From positions 72,737,644-72,801,643 of the forward strand of contig OZ026515.1 of NCBI GenBank assembly GCA_964019695.1: DNA of 64,000 bases, read 5' to 3'. Below, in pieces: positions 1-11,204 of the stretch. The notes under the pieces were generated by a model. That model was not told the DNA's origin. It made no database searches and saw only the letters and a list, made by a program, of their open reading frames with translations. This stretch comes from Loripinus fragilis (lineage: Eukaryota; Mollusca; Bivalvia; Lucinida; Lucinidae). The position numbers and the translations under genes were made by a program. How positions within the stretch are numbered: the stretch's first letter is position 1; every line of letters begins with the position of its first letter.

Positions 1-575
<575 letters not shown>

Positions 576-844
576 ACTGATTGTTCTGCGACTGTGCTAT
601 TCTCACTTTGCTAACACCTCGTTAAAATAGAGAGAGCTGACTAATTTGGTTATGAAGTTCTTGCTTGTGTGTGTGATTTGTTGGTTTGACTGTTTGTCTT
701 GGGTTTATTGTTATATTTGATTATGGCATTTCCAGATAATGATCAATTATGTTTCTACATGGTTTACCCAGTTTGCCTGTTGCACGTGAGTACTAAATTT
801 AGTATTCAAGCATTAAAGTCAACATACTGGAGAAAAATGCATTT

Positions 845-1140
845 CTAGGGCAGATATTAGGCCAGCAAAAATGCATTTAAGCCCCTGTTGACATTGTCTA
901 AGGCGACAATTCTGAAGCTGTTGAATCATTGTTGCTCCCAATTTGTGTGTTGGTTCATTGTTTTGTATTGAAGTTCTTAATTGAAATCCTCTTGTGGTAG
1001 AGAGAAAGAGAGCTGGTTACTCCACTTTAATTTTGTTCTTGCTGTCGTGAGACAGTCTGTGCTCTGTGTCTCTTACTCGCTGTACCATGGGTTGGTCTTT
1101 AGTTTGAATTTTGACGTTTCCTGGTTATGCCCCCTTCCCT
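845..1140 (+). mobile_element. Retroelement tail fragment, diverged subfamily
   Basis: This stretch shares an ordered set of blocks with 4980-5290: ATGCATTTAAGCCCC, a TCTAAGGCG block, AGCTGGTTACT and a TTTCCTG end. At 4980-5290 the same blocks lie downstream of an RT reading frame, so this looks like a 5'-truncated 3' tail of the same subfamily. Confidence 0.55.
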
Positions 1141-1149
1141 TTTTTATAT

Positions 1150-2560
1150 AAATTTCCAGCTCTGATTGAATGACGAAACCAGACCTCGAATATGTTTTTT
1201 TTTTCATTTTCGTCTCAACTGAGCATAAAATTTAAACTGTTCATAAAATCAAAAATATTTAACCAAAAATAATGAATGTCTTGTTTCAATCTCGCAGATG
1301 CTGTTAATAGATGTTAAAATGTCAACAAGTTATGCCATTTAAACATATATGAGCAGGATCTATGTCATGTATAGTTGAGTTGGGCCTGAGACTTGTTTTA
1401 TAGCCTCTAGGTCAAATTTTATTTCACAATGCAAAGTTTGAAAGAAAAACTTTGACAAATACGTCAACAGTCGGCTTCATTTCTTCTTAGTCAGTTCAAT
1501 TTTATATCACAAGTCATTTTCAAAATTTACTTTTTTAAGTAATTAACATCAAAATATGAGATCAAAGGCGGCGACATTTCTCATAATAATGTTAAGTTTG
1601 CTGTCAGAGAAATAATGAAAGCACTTATAATGTGATGTCTGCTGTGGTTAAGATTGGCGCTTTCAAAGTTAAGGTATGTGCCTCTTAAAACCTCTTTCAG
1701 TGTCATATTTGTCATGACTAAACCTTCATAAATTGGCGTCCCGCTCGGGTATCATATTCGAACCATGGAGTAATGGCTCTGCTTATTTGAAAATTCCTTT
1801 ACATAATGTCTAATGTAAATACCCCTTTAGGAAGCGTTTATTCGATTTAGCTTCTAATAACCTCGAACCTTACTAGATTAGGTCAGAATCTTTAGAAATA
1901 ACACTTGGAGTCTTAATGGTTACCAGGAAGAGGGCGGAATTGAGTGTCCTAATTGGAGACGTTTTGTTAATGAGATTAATAAAAGTGTTGAGTAAAATAA
2001 TCCAAATTAATTTTGCCACACAGGCATGGATCAATAAGTGCAACTTATTTTCAGACATTCTGCTGCCTGAGGGTAGAAAGAGCCAGTACAAAATATTTTG
2101 GTACTTCTCTCATATGCGTAAATGTTTTTATCAATAGATGGATTAACAGTTATCAAAGGGGCTTGGTGTCTTAAATATGGTCCGTATCTTTGTCTCCGTT
2201 CCTACATTATGTATACTAGTAGCAAAGGTTCTGCGAAAGCAGGCTCGTCTGAGCTTTCGATATCCGCATGTACCAACACCTGATGAGGTGGCTCGTATAT
2301 AGGTATAAGAAAATTAATATTCAGTTTGTCTTTGTGATCAATCGCAACCCGTGTCCTCTTAAGAATTAATTAGAATATATTGTGAGTTTTTTGTGTTGTA
2401 CCTTGAATGGACAATTCTGCGACATTTTTTTCAAACACGATTAATATAAACACAGAAGGGATTTAATTGGTCACAAAAGAAAGGTCTATCCAGCCTTTGC
2501 ATGCGCTTAAATATGTTTAACATAAAGTTACACGCCCCGGAGAAAGTAAACGGAATATGA
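1150..2560. other. No gene recognised (EMX intronic or downstream DNA)
   Basis: AT-rich sequence with only short reading frames on both strands and no protein motif I recognise. I searched by eye for the missing EMX exon (KVWFQNRR, minus strand) and did not find it. Confidence 0.6.
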
Positions 2561-2579
2561 AACTAATGTGTTGATCTTG

Positions 2580-3280
2580 AGTACACGTGTACTATCAACA
2601 ATTTGAATTGATCACTGGAAAGTCTATGAGAATTGTTGATCTTGCAATAACATGTATTTGAATATTTGAATCGGTCACTGGACAGTCTGTGAGAATTGCT
2701 GATCTTGTGATTACATGTATATCAACCATTTGAATTGGTCACTGGAAATTCTATGAGAATTTTTGTCTTGCAATTACATGTGTTTGAAACATTTGAATCG
2801 GTCACTGTACAGTCTGTGATAATTGCTGATCTTGTGATTAAATGTATTATCAACCATTTGAATTGGTCACTGGAAATTCTATGAGAATTGTTGTCTTGCA
2901 ATTACATGTGTTTGAAACATTTGAATCGGTCACTGTACAGTCTGTGAGAATTGCTGATCTAGTGATTAAATGTATTATCTACCATTTGAATCGGTCACTG
3001 GAAAGTCTATTAAACTTGTTGTCTTGCAAGTACATGTATTTGAAACATTTGAATCGGTCACTGTACAGTCTTTGAGAATTGCTGATCTAGTGATTAAATG
3101 TATTATCTACCATTTGAATCGGTCACTGGAAAGTCTATTAAAATTGTTGTCTTGCAATTACATGTATTTGAACCATTTGAATCGGTCACTGGACAGTCTG
3201 TGAGAATTGCTGATCTTATGATTACATGTATTATCTACCATTTGAATTGGTCACTGGAAAGTCTATGAGAATTGTTTTGC
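2580..3280. repeat. Dimeric minisatellite, alternating 63- and 65-bp monomers
   Basis: About eleven monomers share the core CATTTGAATYGGTCACTG. Type A (TTGGTCACTGGAAA) and type B (TCGGTCACTGTACAG) alternate. Core starts at 2727, 2790, 2855, 2918 and 2983 give spacings of 63, 65, 63 and 65, so the higher-order unit is 128 bp. Short reading frames through the array are by-products. Confidence 0.9.
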
Positions 3281-3684
3281 TTGACCAAAACGATATCTTA
3301 GCTGTTTATTATAATGACAGGTTCGGTGCAGTACATATTGTCAAAGATGTCATGACCTACAAAATACGTGAAACTATTTTGCATTTGATAAGTTTCAAAT
3401 GTCACTTTCCCCCTAAAATGTCAAAACTTTATTTAAGAAATACTTAAATTTAAGAAGCGATGTCAGATGTCTACACAACTCTAGTTACTTTGCTATTCTG
3501 CTGTTTCAACAAAAAGAGGCATCTCAACAGGGTCCCGATTATTCGAAATTGTTTTAAACTAGCTCTTTAAGCTGTGTTTAGTAACTGAACATACAGCGAA
3601 TTTCGATCTACGACACCAAGTACCCTTCCAAGCAGTGACATTAAAAAGATGGGAGGTTCTAATTGGGTTAAATGGTGGACTTAC

Positions 3685-3848
3685 CTGCGTTTCAGAAAGA
3701 TTTAAAGTGGAAGCCAGATCTTTTCTCTCTTGTCCAACTACATAATGGTTCTTCTCAAATGCATGCTCTAGCCTAAGAAGTTGTGTAGGAGAAAACGCTG
3801 TTCGAATTCGTTTAGGTTTTCTGTATGGTGACATAAATAAAGCCGTAT
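3685..3848 (-). CDS. EMX: EMX/empty-spiracles-type homeobox gene, middle exon (homeodomain residues 1-44)
   Basis: This exon of an EMX-class transcription factor (a DNA-binding regulator; in other animals it patterns the head, brain and sensory organs) encodes 54 residues. Ten flank residues are followed by homeodomain residues 1-44. The block [20 protein letters not shown] and then EKNHYVVG is diagnostic of the EMX family. The exon starts after a TTTTATTACAG acceptor (3' end at 3849) and ends SETQ at a CAG|GTAAGT donor (3685/3684). That is the classic homeodomain 44/45 intron position. The leading two bases complete a codon begun by the G that ends exon 1 at 25606 (G+AT = Asp), so the phases agree. 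Differences from most EMX proteins, such as GQERKDLAS where GAERKQLA is usual, suggest a divergent paralogue. The next exon, with the recognition-helix residues WFQN, is not visible in the window. Confidence 0.9.
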
Positions 3849-3896
3849 CTGTAATAAAAGAACAAAGAGTCTCCTAAGATGGGTTCTCCCGTGTTA

Positions 3897-3989
3897 TTGA
3901 TATTGAAATTGACGAGTTGGGAAGAAATGAAATACGAGGTTGGCCGAGCATTTTATCAATTTTGTGATGAGTTTGATAAGTTCAAATAC
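3897..3989. repeat. Fold-back (palindromic) repeat, family P1, copy a
   Basis: The arms TATTGAAATTGACGAGTTGG and its inverted partner GATGAGTTTGATAAGTTCAA flank a centre with TACGAGG and CCGAGCATTTTATC. Copies b-e of the same family are near 23.6, 27.4, 32.9 and 41.7 kb. It starts about 50 bp upstream of the EMX homeobox exon acceptor. Confidence 0.75.
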
Positions 3990-4063
3990 TACAGAACCAC
4001 AAATGTTAGATTCATTTTATCATGACACTAAAACCACTTTGTAATCCCGTTTTTAGCGCAGAA

Positions 4064-4735
4064 AAGTAAAGACTTTGGTAGGACAGATATATCCCACTGA
4101 ACTTCAGTTAAATAAGGCGAAATCTTCTGATACTGAAGTTCCGTTTTTGGACTTGAACTTGTCAATAACAAATGGCATAGTTTCTTCTAAAATTTATGAT
4201 AAACGGGATGATTTTAATTTTGAAATAGTAAATTTCCCCTTTCTTGATGGAGATGTTCCTCGCTCTCCTTCCTATGGTGTATATATTTCTCAGCTTATAT
4301 GTTTTGCTAGAGTGTGTTCTAATGTTGATAACTTCAACAACAGAAACTTATTTTAACTGCTAAGCTATTAAAACAAGGTTATAGATATCATAAACTCTGA
4401 AAAAACATTTTCTAAATTCTACCACAGACACTCAGAGTTAATTGTTAAATACAACATTGGGTTAAAAACTCTTCTACAACAAGGCATATCAGAACCTATA
4501 TTTTATGGTGATTTAGTTTATAAATTCAAAGGAATTGTTGGAAAACCTAATTTTAGTGATCAATTCAAAAAGATAGTAAAACGTTATATAAGGGTCGGAT
4601 ATAACTTGGATATCATGCGACAGTCTGCATGCCTAGTTTTAAACCCAATCACCGTTTATAGCTATGGTTTCCTCTTTAATTGCATGGCGGTGGGTCAGGC
4701 CTCAGACTCTATGACGGCTCTGACGTAAAGCTTTA
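4064..4735 (+). pseudogene. Retroelement RT, C-terminal fragment (copy A), broken
   Basis: The open start (about 4075-4354) contains ELQLNKAKSSDTEVPFLDLN, KIYDKRDDFNFEIVNFPFLDG and GVYISQLICFARV, matching the region after the YLDD box in the intact copy at 14.55 kb. The frame then breaks: a stop follows NRNLF, and the homologous sequence continues in other frames (an LLQQGISEP-like block, then LVLNPIT) to about 4730. The catalytic YLDD and everything upstream are absent, so it is 5' truncated. The FLDL motif after the active site recalls Penelope-like RTs, but the lineage is uncertain. Confidence 0.85.
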
Positions 4736-5295
4736 ATCGGTGGGTTGGTGCCTGATGCTTATCTGTAGCTGGACCCACCGTGGCTCAACTTGAGGTTTTC
4801 TTTAGCTCTGACTATCTGTGAGTCATGAGCCCTTTTCTTTGTTTCGTCATGGTGTGTTAATTTGATTAGAGTGTTTCTTCATGATGATACATTGCATTAG
4901 TTAGATGGCCTCCATGCGAGCTGAACATTTCTTGTACTTCAACAACAGCAGAATCTAAGGAGAAGATTTGGTACCAGTAAAATGCATTTAAGCCCCCCCC
5001 CCCACCCCCGGTGGCTTAGGCTGCTGTCCGTTCTAAGGCGGTGGTTCTGTTGTTGTTGACTTCTTGTTAATTGTTACTCTCATTGTGGGAGTCTGCAATT
5101 GTTCTATGTTTTGTTGTACGTTACTTTGTGTCCATTCTAGTATTGCAATCATCTTGATGGGGAAGAGATAGCTGGTTACTTTGCTTAATTTGTCCTCCTG
5201 ATGTCTCGTGATGGTTGAGCGGCTCTTCCTCGCGGTGCCACGGGGTTGTCTGCGGTTTGTGATTGTGGTATTTCCTGATCGTACTCACTTACTAT
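4735..5295 (+). mobile_element. 3' tail of retroelement copy A
   Basis: Non-coding tail following the RT end. It contains GCCTGATGC, GGACCCACCG, CCTCCATGCGAGCTGAA, ATGCATTTAAGCCCCC (with a C-rich run near 4995-5010), TTCTAAGGCGG and AGCTGGTTACT, ending near TTTCCTGATCGTAC. The same ordered blocks recur at 845-1140, 34505-34605 and, inverted, 35090-35375. It is a different subfamily from the tail following 15614. Confidence 0.75.
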
Positions 5296-5413
5296 TTTTG
5301 TCATATAAATGCGTCGTAATTATAGGCGTCATTTCATAAAGTTACCGAAATATGTATTCAGTGGCGGTGTGTCGATTTTAATACATAATGTTATATCAAT
5401 CACGTCATAATTA

Positions 5414-6719
5414 CGAGGGGCGTTCAATATGTAATGAAAACAGCTCAGTATATCACAAAGTTTTATATTCACACACTTCATAATAACTTTCATTTAAAGG
5501 TCTGTTTCTTGGTTAAATAATTGTAAAATTGCAGTTGTCCAGCTTCTTATCTAATTTACACAAGCCACTTTCAAGATAGGGTGCTGAAGTACACTGCGAT
5601 ATGAAATAAAACAATGTTTGTAAAAGCAGATAACTACATGAACGAGGGATGTTTTCAGTCTGCTTCTTCGTGTGTTAAATATCCATATACTGGTGATTTA
5701 TAACTGCAAAAATCTTTGATATTGCTTTATATTCTATGAAATACTGAGGCTGCCATTTTGGTTAAAATCCTCCTTGATGCTACATTCTCTGGCATTCCAA
5801 TGACAGAGTCGTTTTTGCGTGAACGATTACATAGCAAAAATGTATACGAAAATCATTTGTTACATTTCTTCTGGTCACTTTGATGTTCATTTGCAAGTAA
5901 TACAGCCGATTTTGAAATTTCCATACCTAATCTCACTCATAAAATACTCCCAAGTACGTCATTTGAAATAAGAAAATCACTTAAAAGAACGCCATCGCCA
6001 GCTTACACTGAAATAGATCAGACAAAATACCGCGTTTCATCGATGTTTGCATTCAGATGCATTATTTGGACATTGATACACATATTTACATGTACATAAT
6101 CTGGCTGGCTAATTTCTGACGATAAAATTATAGGAAACGAAAATGGTATACCACTCAGATGAGATACCCCTAGATATTGGTTTCAGTTTAACTGGTCTGC
6201 TGCCTATGCACTGTGTGTATTGAAACTGCGATGCAATCAAAATTGTCCTTTTCTGGTACAAAGCCATATTTCTGATTTTCAAGAACCGTTCGTATTTTAG
6301 TGTTACGTCCGTTGCTTTAAACGACGTCAACGTAAGAGGTGGTAACGTAATAAAACTGTTTGCACGAGAAATCGGTAGCAGTCAAAAGTTTGTATCGTTA
6401 TAGCAGATAAAGGTGAAATGAGTCAGAAAACTATGGATATGTGATTCATGCATGTTAAATGTTTGTTTTAGAAAATAAAGCATGCCTTTCTACCTTTGTT
6501 ATAATGCTTTTTTACAATTCGAAGGAAAATATATGCAGTGTATATTAGTGTGGTTTTTTAAAAGTCTGTAACTTATTAAATTTGGAAAGATAAAATAATG
6601 TTTCGTACACCATTATAACGACCACGCTTTGATCTTTCGTTTGGCATATAGCATAAAATCCTATTGCGTTTATGGGTGGAGTTATGAATGGGTTTTCATT
6701 ACATATTGAACCTCCCTCG
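5414..6719. mobile_element. Mariner-sized DNA transposon with TIRs and TA duplications
   Basis: The left end CGAGGGGCGTTCAATATG and the right end CATATTGAACCTCCCTCG are imperfect terminal inverted repeats of about 28 bp that continue into TAATGAAAAC and GTTTTCATTA. TA dinucleotides flank both ends (5412-5413, 6720-6721). The length is 1306 bp, and both the length and the GTTCAATAWGTAATGAAAAC-type terminus resemble Tc1/mariner elements. I could not recognise a transposase: the longest reading frame (minus, 6109-6330) has no catalytic motif. It is either a decayed copy or non-autonomous. Confidence 0.75.
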
Positions 6720-6721
6720 TA

Positions 6722-7250
6722 TTCCGATAAAATGTTCTAGACAGTTCTTAAAACGCGTATTTCGTAGTATATGTCTGTAGTCACAATTGCAAGTCAGTAA
6801 AGGTAAGATGTCATATTTTCTGCTTAAAAACAATTATACGTAATTTTGAGTTTTGTCCATGCCATTTATGTTTCAAGTTTATACATATATTATATGTATT
6901 ATTAAATAATGTAAGAATATCAGCTGGCTTAATCTGGTCAGTAATGTAGTCATGCTTAAATGTCATACAAATCCATGTGTATGGTGTTCTTTGACAGCTA
7001 ATGTACATTTTACAGAACAGAACAGAGAAGAACATAACTTTATTATTGAAAACTATACATCTCAGGCCACTCACAGGTGGCGTAAGAGATTAAAGCAAAC
7101 ATCTTATGCAGTAAAATAGACATAATACATAAATACAGTGTACTATGAAATGCAATATTATTGTATTGGGAATATAGTCCATGTAAGGAAATTGTTCTTT
7201 AATAACAAAGAGTATATGATTAATCTTCATATAGATTGGAAAATAATTTA
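6722..7250. other. No gene recognised
   Basis: AT-rich sequence between the mariner-like element and the decayed LINE. Only short frames without recognisable motifs. Confidence 0.5.
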
Positions 7251-8150
7251 TTTCAATTATTTGGAAAAACAATCTACACAAAATACTTTTCCATAACAAT
7301 TGCAATAAATTTTGATAATTTAATGAGCGTTGCTTCATTGGCTGAAGTAAAAAGCTCCCTATACTTGCGTATATTTGGCTCAACATAAAAATACGGTTCC
7401 AAATCCAATTTTCTGTCATTCTTAAAAAAGTCACAAGTAAACAAATCATAATACTCATCACCAATGTCGCCTGTAGTGCAAATTTTACATTTTCGCTCAT
7501 TTAATGGTTTATCATCCCATAGTCCAATCTCAACTGGGAGCCGGTGGTTACCAGTCCTATATTTGATACTTTGGATTAATAAAATTTAAAAATAAACATT
7601 TATCAAATATTTTTCAAAATTGAGATTGTCTTTAAATAAAGGATATTGTTTTCCTTTAAAGTAAACGTTAGCTTTCTCATTCCATTCTTGAATATACAAA
7701 TCTGACAATTTGCGTGAAATATCAATTTTCACAGAATTTGTGTTGTTGACTGGGTCAGTTTTAAAAAGATCAGGTTGGTCAATAGCAACAAGTATGTCAT
7801 TTATACAGCGGATCAATTTAAAATTATAAGAAACCTTTTCGTGTTCTTTAAGCATTATTGAGTACAGTAATTTTGATAACTTGGATTCTTTTCCATTGAC
7901 ATTTGATAACCAGAAACCTATCATTCTTGGCTTTATATTTATTTGTATTGGATGTCGTCCAAATTCTGAATGTAACATATATATAGGGATACTTTTTTTC
8001 TGAAGTTAATAATCTGTCTAAGGAAATAATTATGTAAATTTTCAATAATTTGGCTATTTTCAAAGCCCCATATTTCGCAACCATATAATGCAAAAGTTTA
8101 AATAACATGGTCAAATAAATACAACTGCCAATCAATTGGAACATGTTTCA
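7250..8150 (-). pseudogene. Decayed LINE ORF2 C-terminal region, mollusc type
   Basis: Reading the minus strand across frames recovers an ordered set of motifs typical of the C-terminal half of a LINE polyprotein abundant in bivalves. They are LFDHVIKPLL-like and YGCEIWG-like blocks near 8100, GRHPIQINIKPRMIGFWL near 7950, SDLYIQEWNEKANVY near 7690, and YRTGNHRLPVEIG with a CKICTTGDIGDE zinc-knuckle-like block near 7480-7550. The open pieces (7978-7586 and others) are parts of this single decayed frame, which is broken by several stops and shifts. The catalytic RT domain would lie further upstream and is not present. The sequence is not expected to be functional. Confidence 0.75.
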
Positions 8151-8159
8151 TGTATTAAG

Positions 8160-8620
8160 TTAAATATTCCAAAACTATCCTTTTAAGAAAGGAATCTTTG
8201 ATTGAACGTTATAACGTGCAGGGGTGCTGGTTAAGAAATATTCACTAAAATTTTATACATAATTCAAGGAATCATTAAATTGCGCATTTTGTTTTATTGC
8301 AAATTTTATCAAAATCGGACATAACATAAAAGTAGTATAGAAATTTAAAAATCTGAAATTTTAAAAGTCAGTGGAAGCCTACAATTTGATTATTTAAACA
8401 ATCTCCTGTAAACTTTGAAAATCCAATAAACGCCTCAATTTTGTTGCAAAGTGGCAAGTTTAATTAAATCTTCGATTTTCAAAAGAAAAAATCAATAAAA
8501 TGTTAACAAAGGTAAAATGTATAATTCTGTTAATTTTTCATTATGGCTGTGTGAGCCAAAGATGTCTGTCTTCCATGGTTTCCCATTTTCTACTATTCAG
8601 AAATATGAATCTTTCTTATT
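8160..8620. other. No feature recognised
   Basis: AT-rich sequence with no reading frame above background and no repeat noticed. Confidence 0.5.
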
Positions 8621-8626
8621 TGTTAT

Positions 8627-8725
8627 TGTGGTAGGGCGTAGTTTATCAACACTTGTACAGCCTTGCTGAATGAGCCAGATTTTACAGTGACGTGGTAGAG
8701 TGTTGATAATCTACGCTCTACCACA
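8627..8725. repeat. Short fold-back element, about 99 bp
   Basis: The 27-bp imperfect arms begin TGTGGTAGGGCGTAG at 8627 and end CTACGCTCTACCACA at 8725. Both contain TCAACACT or its complement. The loop contains ACGTGGTAGAGTG, a tRNA A-box-like string. This resembles a miniature inverted-repeat element. Confidence 0.7.
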
Positions 8726-8739
8726 TTATTATATTCTCG

Positions 8740-10580
8740 GTTTGTAACAGAATGCATGGTTGAATAAGGGCTTTCAGCAAAGATTAAGTACAGCTCTTGC
8801 TAAGAACCATACAAAACCTGCAAAAGGTGATACATCGCATGTTACAAAAATGAACATTTTTTGTTTTTCCCAATTGATTATGTCCTAAAATAAGTGAAAT
8901 GACCCCTTTTACTGGTGAACGATTTTGTAGAAGAATGCAATCGATGGATTAAAAATCATCATTTGAGATGAAATTCCCTTAGGGTTCCATTATGAAAGTT
9001 GAAGTTAAATTTTCTCTCATGATGGTCCTGTTATTATTATGAAACTGGGTCTATTATATGGCAACAGCCTTTGTTTTCTTATTTCAAAATTCAAACCCGT
9101 GTGGTTTTTAGGTTATCTATGGTAAAAAGGCTAAAATGCAGTTGTCATGGAGATACCTCCCTTAATATTCGGGAGAAATCGTCAATTTGAAACGAAAACA
9201 TTATAATTTCTATAACTATTTTAAAATAATTTCTTTGATCTATGCTAAAAACAACAGTTTATTTTTCTAATTATTTGTAACACTGTAATATAGGTTTTAA
9301 CTACTTAATTATCCAAAAATTAAATTATTTTATATTACTCCTGATTTATTTAATGAGGGATCCCTAACAAGTATGGCAGCTTTTTTAAAAATGTATTTTT
9401 GTGGTGTACCAGTACTGGCCGGGTGGGTTTATGCTTTTTTTGTGGTTCTATGTCCAGGAACTCCTGAAGGCTTGTTCTGAAAATGCCCAATTTAGAAATC
9501 ATTTACTAGATCTATCATATCAATATATATTTTTTATTATTTTATAGAGGGTGACCTTCCCTCTTTTCAAATACATAACAAATGATTTAAAAATTCTTCC
9601 CTAATACTGCAAATCATCCATTACAAATAATTATGAGGCAAAAGCGGTTAACCAGTAATTCATGCACATACTTTCAAGTAAGAACTCAAGTAAGAAAAAT
9701 ATCGGTAAAAATTTATGCAATTGCCCTCCCTTGCCGTTTTTGAATTAGCTCCCTTGTTGAAATCAGTAATTCCAAGGTGATTATTTGCTTGTTTTAATAT
9801 ATATATTTATTCCAAATTACAATAATTTTATTTTAAATATTTTATAATTTTATATTCTACCAAAGATGCCATTGACTGCAAGCCTTTAATCACTAAAAAC
9901 AATAATAAAATATAAGAAGTAAAAAACTATATTTTAAATTGGCGTCATATTTATGCATTATAAAAAATAGATGTAGGCTAAAATAATTACCTTCTCACGT
10001 TCAGGCGATTTATACTGAATGGAGGTGTTCCACACATGGGAAAGGTTGACTATCTCTCAAATTGGACCATTAAATGGATCCAACAAAAATACACGGAAGC
10101 CTGAACAATATGAGCTCTGTTTGAACATTGACCACATCATCATTCATGTGCAAAAATACAGTATAAACACACATATCTACTATAGGGATACTTGACCTTT
10201 TCATTCTGGGTACTGGAAACAGGTACTTAAAAGTACGATGATTTAGGTATATGCAACAAACTGAAGCATTACTGTAATCATGCTGTTCAGTATGCTGTGA
10301 ATAAATTCTTATCCAGCTTTTGGGTGCTCAAAAGAACAATTTCATTGGTTGGGAATAAAGAAAAATATTTCAATCACGCAATCTGATCTAGGTTCCTGGC
10401 AGACGGACGGACGGAGTGGCAGACAGACGAACGATCAAATATACCTGTTTTTTCCTTTCATATCCATCTGGATTTCATGTTCATGCCGCCGCTAATACAG
10501 TGTTAAGATACTTCATGATATCGTAGAGCTTGTCTTGTTAGAAACTCTGCCCTTTGCAGCTTTCAAAGACTGCGCGTTTC
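8740..10580. other. No gene recognised
   Basis: Long AT-rich non-coding stretch. At 10380-10440 there is a GACGGACGGACGG-type run like that in the calcium-poor 'GACGGAC' repeat family near 22.6 kb. Nothing else is supported. Confidence 0.45.
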
Positions 10581-11200
10581 ACTCGAAAAATTGCACAGCT
10601 TCAAGGATGATTGGTCGTTAATTGTGTATAATTGTACTGTTCGCGAAAATCGTATCACAACTTTAGGATTATCTTTGTCGGGTACGAAAGCAATTAAACA
10701 ATGTGCCTGCAATCGCTTTTTGCTAACTATTGAAAGTGCAATGTGGCAAAGAAAAAAAAATACGACAAGTCTGTGGGTTGAGCCAGTTATTCAACAATGT
10801 GCTGGACAATGCACATACTACCATATTCTAGATGTAGCCCCCCCTAACATACTCCCTAACAGGCCTGCCAAAAATCACATGCACAACTCATTAAACACAA
10901 AAAATCCGTTCTTCATGGCTTTTTTCAGCTATGTCAAGACCACAACGGGAAAGGGCGACCTCCAAGACACGGATTTATCAAAACTACATTTTCGATCGCC
11001 GAAAATAGGGTTTTCGATTGTCATAACGATAGTATAGTAGAATGCAATTATAGTGTTATCGATCGCCAATATGAAACAGTGTGATTCTGTTCAACGTTCA
11101 ACCAACAGTTAAGCAATAACCATCATGGAAAGACTGGGGAAGCCAAGAATCAAACCAACAACCCCTGGTTTATAACCGAGTGGTTTATCCACTATGGGAG
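10580..11200. other. Open stretch without recognisable protein
   Basis: A plus-strand frame of 148 codons runs from about 10591 to 11037, but it opens at TTG rather than ATG, has no recognisable motif, signal or splice context, and is less than 20 codons longer than chance frames elsewhere. I do not call it a gene. Confidence 0.4.
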
Positions 11201-11204
11201 AAAA

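Noticed and set aside
7090..7500. A hydrophobic membrane protein on the minus strand
   Set aside because: The true homology (YRTGNHRLP, CKICTTGDIGDE) runs through the same DNA in another frame and belongs to a decayed LINE. The hydrophobic frame is a shadow.
10591..11037. A 148-codon plus-strand gene
   Set aside because: It opens at TTG, has no ATG at the start, no recognisable domain and no splice context.
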